NCBI RefSeq assembly: GCF_013618625.1
Contig: NZ_JABRWO010000001.1
Location: 124,001-188,000, forward strand
DNA: 64,000 nucleotides
Source: Bremerella alba
Lineage (GTDB): Bacteria > Planctomycetota > Planctomycetia > Pirellulales > Pirellulaceae
Direction: 5' to 3'
Below are positions 36,015 through 45,268 of this stretch, piece by piece; the stretch's first letter is position 1; the number at the start of each line of letters is the position of its first letter. The notes beneath the pieces were generated by a model that worked only from the letters and a program-made list of their open reading frames with translations, did not search any database and was not told the DNA's origin. The translations under genes were made by a program, and so were the position numbers.

Positions 36015-37745
36015 ATGCTACAACTTTCCACTTGGGTCCCTGCGTGGACATTTGCCCTGACCTTCTTCGCGGTCACTTGCCTCTCAGCCGCCGACCAGCC
36101 AAACATCGTTGTTATTCTTTCCGATGACATGGGCTACTCAGACATCGGTTGCTATGGCAGCGAAATCCAAACGCCGACACTCGACACTTTAGCCGACAAC
36201 GGTTTGCGATTCTCGCAATTCTATAACACGGCTCGCTGCTGTCCGACGCGTGCGTCGTTGCTCACAGGGCTGTATCCACACCAAGCTGGCATTGGCCATA
36301 TGGTGACCGGCAGCTACGACATCAGCAAGTTCCCCGGCTATCAAATGGGATTGAATCAGCGCTGCCAAACTATTGCCGAAGTACTTAAACCAGCTGGTTA
36401 CAAAACGTACATGAGCGGCAAGTGGCATGTTTGCAATAACATACGCCCCGAAGGCATTAAGAAGAACTGGCCCCGTCAACGCGGCTTTGATCACTTTTAT
36501 GGGACAATCACTGGTGCCGGCAGTTTTTATGATCCGGCTGCCTTATGTCGCGGCAACACCCTGATCACCCCTGAGAACGACACCGAGTATCAACCCGAGA
36601 CATTTTATTACACCGACGCCATCGGCGACCACGCAGTCGGCTTCCTCAAGCAACATCAAAAGCAATCGAGCGAGTCCCCCTTCTTCCTTTACGTCGCTTT
36701 TACGGCAGCCCATTGGCCAATGCATGCGTTACCGGAAGACATCGCTAATTATGACGGTGTTTATGACGAAGGCTTCGCTGTTATCCGTGAGAAACGACTT
36801 GCCAAGCTGAAACAGTTGGGACTAATTGATCCATCGTGGGAGATGGCCAAACAAGTAGGCGATTGGGACAAGATAAAGCACAAAGAGTGGGAAATTCGCA
36901 ATATTGAAGTCTACGCGGCGATGATCGACCGCATGGATCAGAACATCGCTAAAATTACGGCTCAACTGAAAGACTCTGGCGACTTCGACAACACGGTCAT
37001 CTTCTTCATGCAAGACAACGGCGGCTGTGCCGAAGGCATTGGACGTGCCAGTGATATGAATTTACCTGAACCTCGTCAGGCCATGGCGGTCGACCAAGTG
37101 CAATTGGATATCATCCCCAAATTTACCCGCGACGGTCGACCCGTTCGTCATGGGCCAGAAACGATGCCTGGTGCCGATGATACCTACATCGCCTACGGCC
37201 GAGATTGGGCAAATGTCTCGAATACCCCGTTCCGTGAATACAAACATTGGGTTCACGAAGGAGGGATCGCCACGCCGCTGATCGTGCATTGGCCGCAGGG
37301 TATCGATGTCTCGCGCAATGGGAAGCTCGACCACACCCCCAGCCATTTGATCGACATCATGGCAACGTGCGTGGATGTCGCAAAAGCCAACTATCCTCAC
37401 CAAGTAAACGGCAAAGAGATCACTCCGCTTCCAGGCGTTAGCTTGTCGCCAGCGTTTGCAGGCAATCCGGTGCAGCGTAAGACACCGATCTTCTGGGAGC
37501 ACGAAGCGAACGGGGCGGTTCGGGATGGAAAGTGGAAGATCGTTCGCTACGGCAAGATGGGCTCAGGAAAAACCATGTCGTGGGAACTGTACGACATACA
37601 GGCCGATCGCACGGAACAACACAATCTGGCCAGCCAGCACCCCGAGCGTGTCCAGAAAATGGCCAAACAGTGGCAGGCCTGGGCAGAAGCGTCAGACGTC
37701 CTTCCTTGGCCGTGGGGTCATCTTCGCAAGAAGCCAGTTCACTAG
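36015..37745 (+). CDS. Secreted sulfatase, cysteine type (5 of 8)
   Basis: A 576-residue S1 sulfatase with a signal peptide (1-30, ending CLSAAD). Metal site LSDDMGYSDIGCYG, maturation motif C-C-P-T-R from Cys75, KWHVCNNIRPEG, MQDNGGCAEGIG. It closely resembles the sulfatases at 17953 and 37758, down to NTARCCPTRASLLTGLYPHQAGIGHM. ATG at 36015 is preferred to a longer frame from 35775, which has no signal peptide at its start. First of three tandem sulfatases, 13 bases or less before the next. Confidence 0.92.
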   Translation: MLQLSTWVPAWTFALTFFAVTCLSAADQPNIVVILSDDMGYSDIGCYGSEIQTPTLDTLADNGLRFSQFYNTARCCPTRASLLTGLYPHQAGIGHMVTGSYDISKFPGYQMGLNQRCQTIAEVLKPAGYKTYMSGKWHVCNNIRPEGIKKNWPRQRGFDHFYGTITGAGSFYDPAALCRGNTLITPENDTEYQPETFYYTDAIGDHAVGFLKQHQKQSSESPFFLYVAFTAAHWPMHALPEDIANYDGVYDEGFAVIREKRLAKLKQLGLIDPSWEMAKQVGDWDKIKHKEWEIRNIEVYAAMIDRMDQNIAKITAQLKDSGDFDNTVIFFMQDNGGCAEGIGRASDMNLPEPRQAMAVDQVQLDIIPKFTRDGRPVRHGPETMPGADDTYIAYGRDWANVSNTPFREYKHWVHEGGIATPLIVHWPQGIDVSRNGKLDHTPSHLIDIMATCVDVAKANYPHQVNGKEITPLPGVSLSPAFAGNPVQRKTPIFWEHEANGAVRDGKWKIVRYGKMGSGKTMSWELYDIQADRTEQHNLASQHPERVQKMAKQWQAWAEASDVLPWPWGHLRKKPVH

Positions 37746-37757
37746 AGAGACTTCCGC

Positions 37758-39380
37758 ATGAAAACCTCCCTTCCTTTGGCCGGCCTTTGTCTCTTACTTC
37801 TTTCGGCGATGGTTCAAGCCGACGAACGGCCCAATATCATCGTGATCATGCTAGACGACTTGGGGTACTCCGATCTCGGCTGCTATGGTGGTGAAATACA
37901 AACACCCAATATTGATTCGCTGGCTCAGGATGGGTTGCGTTTCACCTCGTTTTACAATTGTGCCCGATGCTGCCCGACACGCGCGGCGATGCTTACCGGA
38001 CTCTACCCCCATCAGGTCGGCCTTATTCGTAATGGACGTTCGCTCACCAAGAACGGTGTTACCATCGCCGAGGCCCTCGGCAACGCCGGTTATCAAACGG
38101 CCATGGCCGGAAAGTGGCACCTGAGTCAAACCAACCCGATCGACAATCGTCAAAAACAGCTTGATTGGCTCAATCATCAAGCTGACTTCGGCCGCCCTTT
38201 CGCTCCGTTGGATACTTATCCGGCCAACCGCGGATTCCAACATCACTTCGGCCCCGTCTGGGGCGTCGTGAACTACTTTGATCCCTTTTCCCTGGTCGAC
38301 GGCACGAAGGTCGTTAAAGACATTCCCGATGACTTCTACATGACCGATGCCATCACTGACAAGGCCGTCGAGTACATCGAAACGATGTCGCAAAAGGACG
38401 CCCCCTTCTTTCTTTACGTCGCCCATACGGCCCCGCACTGGCCACTGCATGCCAAGCCAGAAGACATCGCCAAGTACGAAAAGACCTATATTGAAGGGTG
38501 GCAGAAACTGCGTGATCAGCGTTATGCCAGCATGATTGAAATGAAATTAATCGATCCCCAGTCTTTTCCTAAGCCGCAGCTTCAAGGGGATGGCCTCGAT
38601 TGGCAAGCCCTGGATGACGAGCACCGCAAGCACATGGCCCAATTGATGGCCGTCCATGCTGGTATGATCGATTGTGTCGACCAAGGCGTCGGTCGAATTC
38701 TCGATACCCTTAAGTCAGCTGGTCGCTTTGATAACACACTGATTCTTGTCATGGCAGACAACGGCGCATCGCCGGAACGCTATCTCAATCCTGGCTTCGA
38801 TCGGCCTGATCAAACACGAGACGGTCGCAACATACAGTACAACGGCGTGTTCGATCCTGGCAGCGAAGAGACGTGGGGCTACATTGGCTCGTTTTGGGCC
38901 AATGCGGCCAACACACCCTTTCGCTATTGGAAGGCGCAGTCGTTTGAAGGGGGAACCCATACGCCGCTGATCGCTCACTGGCCAAGTGGCTTGAAAACGA
39001 AACCGGGAACCCTGACCGATCAGCCCGGGCATGTGATGGACATCATGCCCACGTGTCTCGAAATCGCTGCCGCAGAATATCCTCAAACCTACGACAGCCA
39101 TAAGATCACGCCGTTGGAAGGCAAATCGCTTTCGCCCATCCTCCGTGGTGAGAAGCGTGCTGGTCACGACCAACTCTTCTTCGAGCACGAAGGGGGCAAA
39201 GCCGTGATTGCCGATGGCTGGAAACTCGTTCAACCAAAGCAGAACGGCAAATGGGAACTTTATCACCTGGCACAAGATCGCACGGAAACCAAAAACGTTG
39301 CTGTCGATCATCCCCAGCTTTTGCAAGAGATGAAGAAAAACTGGCACTCCTGGTTCGACCGCGTGAAACCAGCGGATTAG
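37758..39380 (+). CDS. Secreted sulfatase, cysteine type (6 of 8)
   Basis: A 540-residue S1 sulfatase: signal peptide (1-21, MVQAD), metal site LDDLGYSDLGCYGG, maturation motif C-C-P-T-R from Cys71, KWHLSQTNP and MADNGASPERY. The first metal-binding segment is MLDDLG rather than the usual M-A-D-D-M-G, keeping both aspartates. It follows the previous sulfatase after 12 bases (ribosome-site-like AGAGA), so the two are surely co-transcribed, and is its close paralogue. Confidence 0.92.
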   Translation: MKTSLPLAGLCLLLLSAMVQADERPNIIVIMLDDLGYSDLGCYGGEIQTPNIDSLAQDGLRFTSFYNCARCCPTRAAMLTGLYPHQVGLIRNGRSLTKNGVTIAEALGNAGYQTAMAGKWHLSQTNPIDNRQKQLDWLNHQADFGRPFAPLDTYPANRGFQHHFGPVWGVVNYFDPFSLVDGTKVVKDIPDDFYMTDAITDKAVEYIETMSQKDAPFFLYVAHTAPHWPLHAKPEDIAKYEKTYIEGWQKLRDQRYASMIEMKLIDPQSFPKPQLQGDGLDWQALDDEHRKHMAQLMAVHAGMIDCVDQGVGRILDTLKSAGRFDNTLILVMADNGASPERYLNPGFDRPDQTRDGRNIQYNGVFDPGSEETWGYIGSFWANAANTPFRYWKAQSFEGGTHTPLIAHWPSGLKTKPGTLTDQPGHVMDIMPTCLEIAAAEYPQTYDSHKITPLEGKSLSPILRGEKRAGHDQLFFEHEGGKAVIADGWKLVQPKQNGKWELYHLAQDRTETKNVAVDHPQLLQEMKKNWHSWFDRVKPAD

Positions 39381-39424
39381 TTTCCAATTTCCTCGAATTC
39401 ATTCTCCCTGCTAGGAGCCTCGGC

Positions 39425-40768
39425 ATGCGTTTCGTTCTTATCGGCCTCTCGATACTTGCATGCTCTGCCTGCCAACTCGTGGCCGCAGAGCTTCCTGATA
39501 TTGTCGTATTCCTTTCGGATGACCACACCATCGGCGATTCATCGTTGTATGGATCAACTGACTTGAAGACGCCCAACATGGATCGCATCGCCATGCAGGG
39601 CCTAACGTTCGATCAGGCCTTTGTCGCATCCCCCTCATGTGCTCCTAGTCGGGCTGCTTTACTGACCGGATTGATGCCTTCGCGCAACGGCGCTGAGCCC
39701 AATCATTCGCGTCCTGATAAAGAGATCAAGAAGTTGCCTGCCTACTTTCAAGAGCTAGGGTACGAGGTGGTCTCGTTCGGTAAGGTCGGGCACTATCGCC
39801 AAACGCCTGAATATGGATTCGATATCGCAAAACACTTTAAATACCACGAAGACATTGCCGTGCCGGAAGCTCTCAAGTGGCTCGACGCTCGCGAAAGCGA
39901 CAAACCGCTACTCCTTTTTGTCGGCACCAATTGGCCGCATGTCCCCTGGCCAGAGCCCGAAACAATCGATGCCAAAACGATCAAGATTCCTTTGCACCAT
40001 GTGCATACACCTCAAACACGCATTGCTCGTGCACGCTACTATCAGGCCATCACAACGATGGACCGCGAACTAGGGGAAGTCTTCGACGCCGCCTACGAAA
40101 AGCTCGGGGACGACACCTTGTTTCTGCATACGAGCGATCATGGTGCCCAGTGGCCCTTTGGTAAGTGGACACTCTACGACGAGGGAATCCGCACACCCAT
40201 GATCGCTGTCTGGCCAGGCAAGATCCCCCCTAGTAAGCGTACCGAGGCAATGGTTTCGTGGGTCGATATCCTGCCAACACTTTACGCTGCGGTCGGTCAG
40301 ACTGCACCGGAAGAAATCGACGGGCGATCTTTCTTGCCAGTCCTCTTGGGCGAAACGGATACGCATCGCGACGTCATCTTCACTGTTCACAGTGGCGATG
40401 GCAATAAGAACGTCTATCCCACCCGTAGCATTCGCACACCGCGATGGAAGTACATCCGCAACCTCCATCCAGAATTCAAGTTCACGTCGCATATCCTGGG
40501 GGATACGCGCCCTCAACCTTATTGGGGAAGTTGGGTCGAGAAAGCCAATAAGGTTCCCGAGGCTGCTCGCAAGGTTAAACGATACCTCGAGCGGCCGGCA
40601 GTAGAGTTGTATGACCTAAAAGCCGATCCGACAGAACAAAATAATCTGGCCGCTTATGTCGAGCACAAAGAAAAACTGGCAAGCCTAGCCAACCAGTTGG
40701 ATGCCTGGATGAAGACGCAGGGAGATCAGCAAAAGGTCTATGGCGAGCCTACGCTCCTAAAGAATTGA
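39425..40768 (+). CDS. Secreted sulfatase, cysteine type (7 of 8)
   Basis: A 447-residue S1 sulfatase, shorter than its neighbours: signal peptide (1-22, CQLVAAE), metal site LSDDHTIGDSSLYG, maturation motif C-A-P-S-R from Cys72, HTSDHGAQWPFGKWTLYDEG. The SDDHTIGD start and SDHGAQ resemble the heparan/glucosamine sulfatase-like groups of S1, though substrate class cannot be fixed by eye. TAGGAG precedes ATG 39425. Last of this three-gene sulfatase operon, convergent with the TPR gene that follows. Confidence 0.9.
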   Translation: MRFVLIGLSILACSACQLVAAELPDIVVFLSDDHTIGDSSLYGSTDLKTPNMDRIAMQGLTFDQAFVASPSCAPSRAALLTGLMPSRNGAEPNHSRPDKEIKKLPAYFQELGYEVVSFGKVGHYRQTPEYGFDIAKHFKYHEDIAVPEALKWLDARESDKPLLLFVGTNWPHVPWPEPETIDAKTIKIPLHHVHTPQTRIARARYYQAITTMDRELGEVFDAAYEKLGDDTLFLHTSDHGAQWPFGKWTLYDEGIRTPMIAVWPGKIPPSKRTEAMVSWVDILPTLYAAVGQTAPEEIDGRSFLPVLLGETDTHRDVIFTVHSGDGNKNVYPTRSIRTPRWKYIRNLHPEFKFTSHILGDTRPQPYWGSWVEKANKVPEAARKVKRYLERPAVELYDLKADPTEQNNLAAYVEHKEKLASLANQLDAWMKTQGDQQKVYGEPTLLKN

Positions 40769-40845
40769 GCAACTGCTTTTTGATGAGGGTCCCCGGCAAT
40801 TCACCGCCAGCCAAGGAGACTTCTTCCTTCAGCACATGGAAAACC

Positions 40846-42114
40846 TTACCGCATGCTCAACACGTTGGCCAAGATGATCGATCCCAATGGTACGAAAATG
40901 AACCCTTGCGAACACGTCTGGCAAAACGATGCTGCGGCCGTTGGCAGATTTTCCAGCCCGTGAATCGCACCTACGCCAAACCCCACCGACATCACAACCG
41001 CAGCCATGGTCACAAGTGCCAACACGTTTCTCGGCGTTCCTTCTCGCGATTGGAACATCATCGCCATCGGAATCGCTGTAAAGCCGAAACACATGGCCAA
41101 CACGAGGCCTGTTTCGTTCTGCCAAACGATCTCGCTGGCGAGCGATGCCAGTGTGAGAACGATCGCCGCGCCCACGGCCAGTCCGCCCCAGCGTTCCCAT
41201 GGAGTTAATGCCATGCGCCCAAACGGATGCAGAACGAGAAACGCGTTCGAGATCGGTCCGGCAAACCAGGTCGTCACGCAGAATAGCAGGTACACTGCCA
41301 TGAACGCGTAGGCGAGTCCTTGCGTGCTTGGATTAGCTGCTAACGCAACGTAGATGACCTTGTAACCCAAGTAGAGCCCAACGATGATCATCCACTGTAT
41401 GCCAGCGGTCTTGGTGGCCATCCAAATGAAATAGCCCAAGATCCAGCGATAAATCGGCACCTTGGCCTTAAGGGTTTCCAGTGCTCCTTGGCGTGCCCAG
41501 TCCAATTCGGGATTGATGCGTAATGCTTCGCGAAAGTGAGTTTCTGCTTTGTGCAAATCGCCCTTTTGCAAATAGGTCCAACCGAGATTGGCATGGGCAG
41601 TCGCATCTTCGGCATCAATTTGCAACGATCGCTTAAGCTCTTCCTCCGAGGCCCCTGCTTTGCCCTGGCTGCGAAGGGCAAGTGCCCGAATGTTCAACGC
41701 TTCGGTATCGTCAGGATCGTACGACAGCGTCATCTCCGCCGCACGAGATGCCCCTTCCCAGTCCTTGTAGTGAGCGTACACCATCGCGATGACGTTCGAA
41801 GCCATCGTCTCTGAAGGTTCCAGCTGCAACGCGTGCTCGGCCCCTAACTTGGCATCTTTATATTTGTCTGCTTGAAGATAAATCCAGGCCAGCATTGCGT
41901 GCGATTTTGCCCAATCAGGTGCCATCCGAACGGCCAACTCGCCATGCTCGATCGCCATGGCATGTTCTTTCAGCGTAGAGTGGCACAGGCCCAACATCAG
42001 ATGATTGCTCGGATTCTCCGGATCTTCCGCCAAGCCGAGGGAAAGTTCGCGTTTCGCTTCTTCATAGCGATGCGAATGGATCAGCATCTTGGCCCGCTCA
42101 AGTCGTTGAGTCAT
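40846..42114 (-). CDS. TPR protein with multi-helix membrane domain
   Basis: A 422-residue protein. Residues ~1-215 are five or six TPR units (ATAHANLGWTYLQKGDLHKAE is the clearest). The C-terminal half (~216-422) carries about six or seven membrane helices and no recognised catalytic motif. Its ATG overlaps the stop of the TPR-AAA ATPase gene upstream by four bases, so both are made together. A likely arrangement is a membrane platform whose cytoplasmic TPRs recruit the ATPase. Function unknown. Confidence 0.75.
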   Translation of the reverse strand: MTQRLERAKMLIHSHRYEEAKRELSLGLAEDPENPSNHLMLGLCHSTLKEHAMAIEHGELAVRMAPDWAKSHAMLAWIYLQADKYKDAKLGAEHALQLEPSETMASNVIAMVYAHYKDWEGASRAAEMTLSYDPDDTEALNIRALALRSQGKAGASEEELKRSLQIDAEDATAHANLGWTYLQKGDLHKAETHFREALRINPELDWARQGALETLKAKVPIYRWILGYFIWMATKTAGIQWMIIVGLYLGYKVIYVALAANPSTQGLAYAFMAVYLLFCVTTWFAGPISNAFLVLHPFGRMALTPWERWGGLAVGAAIVLTLASLASEIVWQNETGLVLAMCFGFTAIPMAMMFQSREGTPRNVLALVTMAAVVMSVGFGVGAIHGLENLPTAAASFCQTCSQGFIFVPLGSIILANVLSMR

Positions 42115-43463
42115 TTCAATTTCATGTAGCTGAGGATGTCGTCGTAAAGCCCGCCTTCATTGGCATACAGGGCATAGTTTCTCGCAGTCGCAAACCACTC
42201 CTTGGTGGTTGGCTTGTGCCGCTTGGCTGCGGCGAGCAAATCCTTGCCAGATACCGGGACCGGTTTGCCGGTTTTCAACGCTTCGCTCAATTTCGATTCC
42301 ACGGCCAGGTCGACGACCGCCTTCATGTCAGCTCCGGAAAACTGATCGGTCTTCTTAGACAAATAAGCGAAATCGACATCCTTGGTTGGTTTACCTTGGC
42401 AGAGAACCTGCAAAATCTCGGTCCGCGATGGCTGGTCAGGTGGAGGGACAAAGATCACCCGGTCGAAACGTCCTGGTCGCCGAAACGCAGAATCAACGTG
42501 CCACGGAGCGTTCGTAGCCGAGAGAACGAGGACGCCTTCATTGGAGTATTCTGCGCCGTCCATTTCGGCCAGAAATTGATTGATCAGTTGCCGCGCGCTG
42601 CCTCCGTTCATGTCGCTCCGACGACCACCCAATGCGTCGACTTCGTCAAAGAAAATCACGCAAGGACTGCTACTGCGGGCAAGTTGAAACAGCTGATGCA
42701 AATTGCGTTCACTGTTACCCATCCACATATCCAGGACATCGTTGATGCCGATGCTGATAAAATTCGCGTTGATCTCGCCGGCGGTGGCTCGAGCCAAATG
42801 GGTTTTGCCGCAACCAGGCGGGCCGTACATCATGATCCCGCCTCCGATCGTTTTGCCATACGCCTTGTAGATTTCGGGATTTTGCATCGGGTAAATGATC
42901 TTCATACGAATCTCTTCCTTGAGATCCTCCATTCCGCCAACATCCGCAAATTTAATTTTGGGACGCTCGACCGATGCGTTGACATCTCCAGAACTCTCGC
43001 CTGATCCGATGCGAATTCGTCCATCCACGACCTCGCTCTCCTCGAACTGAGCACCCACGCCAAGACGTTCACTGAGTTCTTCATCTTCGAGATCAGGATC
43101 TAGATCGATCGCCGTCTTATAGTGGTAGACGGCCGACGAGGTGTTGCCCTCGGCTATCGCAATCCGCGCAGCCAGCAGATGCGCATCAGCCGAAGCATCT
43201 TTACCATGGACCACGCGTTCGATAACGACAGCGGCCTCGCCGATCTGATTGTTTTGCAGAAAAGAATCTGCCAGACGCAGCGGCCAAGTACCATTTTGAG
43301 GCTCTATCCGCGATAGCTCCTTGAAATGGTCAATCGCCGACTCAAACTTCCCCAAGCGGTAAAGCGTATCGGCCAAGTGCGAGCGCAAAGGAATATTATC
43401 CGGGCTAAAACGCAATGCCTCTTCTAGCGCGCGGAGCGATTCTTCAGACGAACTCATAGACAC
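42111..43463 (-). CDS. TPR-AAA+ ATPase
   Basis: A 450-residue cytoplasmic protein: three TPR units (~5-125), a linker with acidic stretch, then one AAA domain of the FtsH/Cdc48-like classical group (~165-440). Walker A GPPGCGKTH (214-222), Walker B CVIFFDEVDAL (268-278), and the GRFDRVIFVPPPD segment with an arginine finger. It probably unfolds or disassembles proteins chosen through the TPRs. There is no protease domain. First gene of a two-gene unit with the membrane TPR protein. Confidence 0.85.
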   Translation of the reverse strand: MSMSSSEESLRALEEALRFSPDNIPLRSHLADTLYRLGKFESAIDHFKELSRIEPQNGTWPLRLADSFLQNNQIGEAAVVIERVVHGKDASADAHLLAARIAIAEGNTSSAVYHYKTAIDLDPDLEDEELSERLGVGAQFEESEVVDGRIRIGSGESSGDVNASVERPKIKFADVGGMEDLKEEIRMKIIYPMQNPEIYKAYGKTIGGGIMMYGPPGCGKTHLARATAGEINANFISIGINDVLDMWMGNSERNLHQLFQLARSSSPCVIFFDEVDALGGRRSDMNGGSARQLINQFLAEMDGAEYSNEGVLVLSATNAPWHVDSAFRRPGRFDRVIFVPPPDQPSRTEILQVLCQGKPTKDVDFAYLSKKTDQFSGADMKAVVDLAVESKLSEALKTGKPVPVSGKDLLAAAKRHKPTTKEWFATARNYALYANEGGLYDDILSYMKLK

Positions 43464-43588
43464 CCATCATCGGCAGCGAAAAGTCAATTCACAAGACTCC
43501 CCCTATCATGCCACGTGGGGGATGCCTTGCCCACTCACTCTCAGGCATTTTTCCAAGATCATCATCTAGAAACACTGAGAACAATCGA

Positions 43589-45124
43589 TCAAGTTAGGGC
43601 TGCCTGAATTCGCTGAACAAGCTGGTTGTCTGCCCGCTGAGAATCACGCAGCAGGAAGATATTGGAGGCCAAGTAGGCATCACGCCACTGGGGTGACACC
43701 TGGTAATAATCTTCTAGAATCGCCGAACTGAATTTGTAATCGTGGGCATTGCTTCCTTTGCGAAAGACTAGCACCCGGGCCGCGTCGATTAACTGCTTCG
43801 CCTTGGCTTCATGGTTTTCCTTTTCTTGCAGATAACCCAGGGTCATTTTCGCGGCATTGAGTGGGTCGCTACCAAGTTCGGAAAAGATGCTCTCGACCGC
43901 TTCCGCCGTATTGCCTTCCGGCTTTTGGGGATCGAGCGTGGTCGCGGTGACATCCTTGACGCCACCCCGCCCTCGCATACCACTGCGAAACATAGGCAGA
44001 AACGCCGCGTTTTGCAGCATCAACAGTCGACGCGTCTGGTCGTCTCCGCACGTCTCATAGGCGTAACGCAGGGCATTGGTCGTAGTGACGCTGTGCAAAG
44101 GAACGATCGCTGGCTGTTGCATCACCATTTCGCCTGCCACCACGTGCAGGGCATCCCAAATTGATTGAGGATGGGTCCCTGCGTTGATCAGTTGAACGAC
44201 CTGATCGCAGGCGTCATCGTTGGAACTGCTACGCAGTGTTTCGATCATCGTTTGCGTTGCATCTGGATCGAGTTTGCCGGTCGTCCAATCGTCTCGCATC
44301 TTTGCGGCGATTTCTTCGTTGCGCCGGAAGGGACGGTCGGCTTCGTCATCTCGTTTTGCGGGATTGCTGCCTTCGTGCATCAGCAAGGCATAGGTCAAAC
44401 TGCGAAGCACCGGCTCGGCATGCTGCCAGCCGATACAACCCAACGTGCGGTAGCTGTTGGCAACATAGATCGCCTTATGACCAATACTGCGATAATCGCG
44501 CGAGCCATAGCGAAACAGCAAGCGGTAGATCTCGTTCGCACCGCCGGTACGTGCCAGACTGGCGGCGGCAACATCGGCTTTCTCTTCATCCCAGTTATCC
44601 ATCGCATCGATGAACTGAGCCCTGGCCTTGCTGTGCGAGAGGATCTTACTGTCATCCATCGCAGACATCGTCCAATCACCCCGTTCTTGGACATCACGTT
44701 TCTCGGCCGATTTGTAGTGATCGAGCGCCCAAAATATCGGTAACCAGCGATGTTCATCCGGCGATGACAGGCTCGCCAGGTGGGCGGAGTTAACGACCAG
44801 CACTGCGTGGAACTTGTGTCCGACACTTGGTCGCGGTTCGACATTCTTTACCCCCACCAACAGCAACGCGGCGAGCACTTCGCGATAGCTGGTCCCTTTC
44901 TTTACCTTCGCCGCAATCTCTTCGAGAAGCGTTTCCCGAGGGGTCTCTTCGATGAATCGGACTAGGGGCTCGATACTGGGATCGAGCCGCACGACGTCGG
45001 GGTCCAACTTCGCTTCCGCCGCCGATACCGGACGAAGCTGAGAGAGTAGCCCGAGGTCGCCCATAGATAGCAGACCACCGGCAAGGGCACTCGACTGAAG
45101 AATCTGACGACGAGATAAAGGCAT
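43589..45124 (-). CDS. Tat-exported helical protein of unknown function
   Basis: A 511-residue protein with a twin-arginine leader (SRRQILQSSALAGGLLSMG, cleavage near VSAAE). The start at 45124 is set by a strong AGGAGG eight bases upstream. The mature part is almost entirely helical and carries histidine-bearing segments: VGHKFHAVLVVNSAHL, EHRWLPIFWALDHYK, SIGHKAIYVANSYR and VVAGEMVMQQP. Such clusters can bind metal or heme, and Tat export often serves folded cofactor proteins, but I recognise no family. It is not clearly in an operon with its neighbours. Confidence 0.7.
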   Translation of the reverse strand: MPLSRRQILQSSALAGGLLSMGDLGLLSQLRPVSAAEAKLDPDVVRLDPSIEPLVRFIEETPRETLLEEIAAKVKKGTSYREVLAALLLVGVKNVEPRPSVGHKFHAVLVVNSAHLASLSSPDEHRWLPIFWALDHYKSAEKRDVQERGDWTMSAMDDSKILSHSKARAQFIDAMDNWDEEKADVAAASLARTGGANEIYRLLFRYGSRDYRSIGHKAIYVANSYRTLGCIGWQHAEPVLRSLTYALLMHEGSNPAKRDDEADRPFRRNEEIAAKMRDDWTTGKLDPDATQTMIETLRSSSNDDACDQVVQLINAGTHPQSIWDALHVVAGEMVMQQPAIVPLHSVTTTNALRYAYETCGDDQTRRLLMLQNAAFLPMFRSGMRGRGGVKDVTATTLDPQKPEGNTAEAVESIFSELGSDPLNAAKMTLGYLQEKENHEAKAKQLIDAARVLVFRKGSNAHDYKFSSAILEDYYQVSPQWRDAYLASNIFLLRDSQRADNQLVQRIQAALT

Positions 45125-45268
45125 GGGAATTCCTCCTAGGAATGAGGAGAGTTGGGGCATCCGCGCACTTATCTTTGTATCGCGCTGCGATCAGAAAACA
45201 AAACGAATTCAGTCGCATCTCTCCCTTGCCCGAGCGGACAAGGAAGTTATTTTGACATACGTGACGCT

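Noticed and set aside
38715-39347. 210-codon minus-strand frame
   Set aside because: Antisense to a sulfatase; no signal peptide or motif.
42216-43004. 262-codon plus-strand frame
   Set aside because: Antisense to the conserved AAA domain of the TPR-AAA ATPase.
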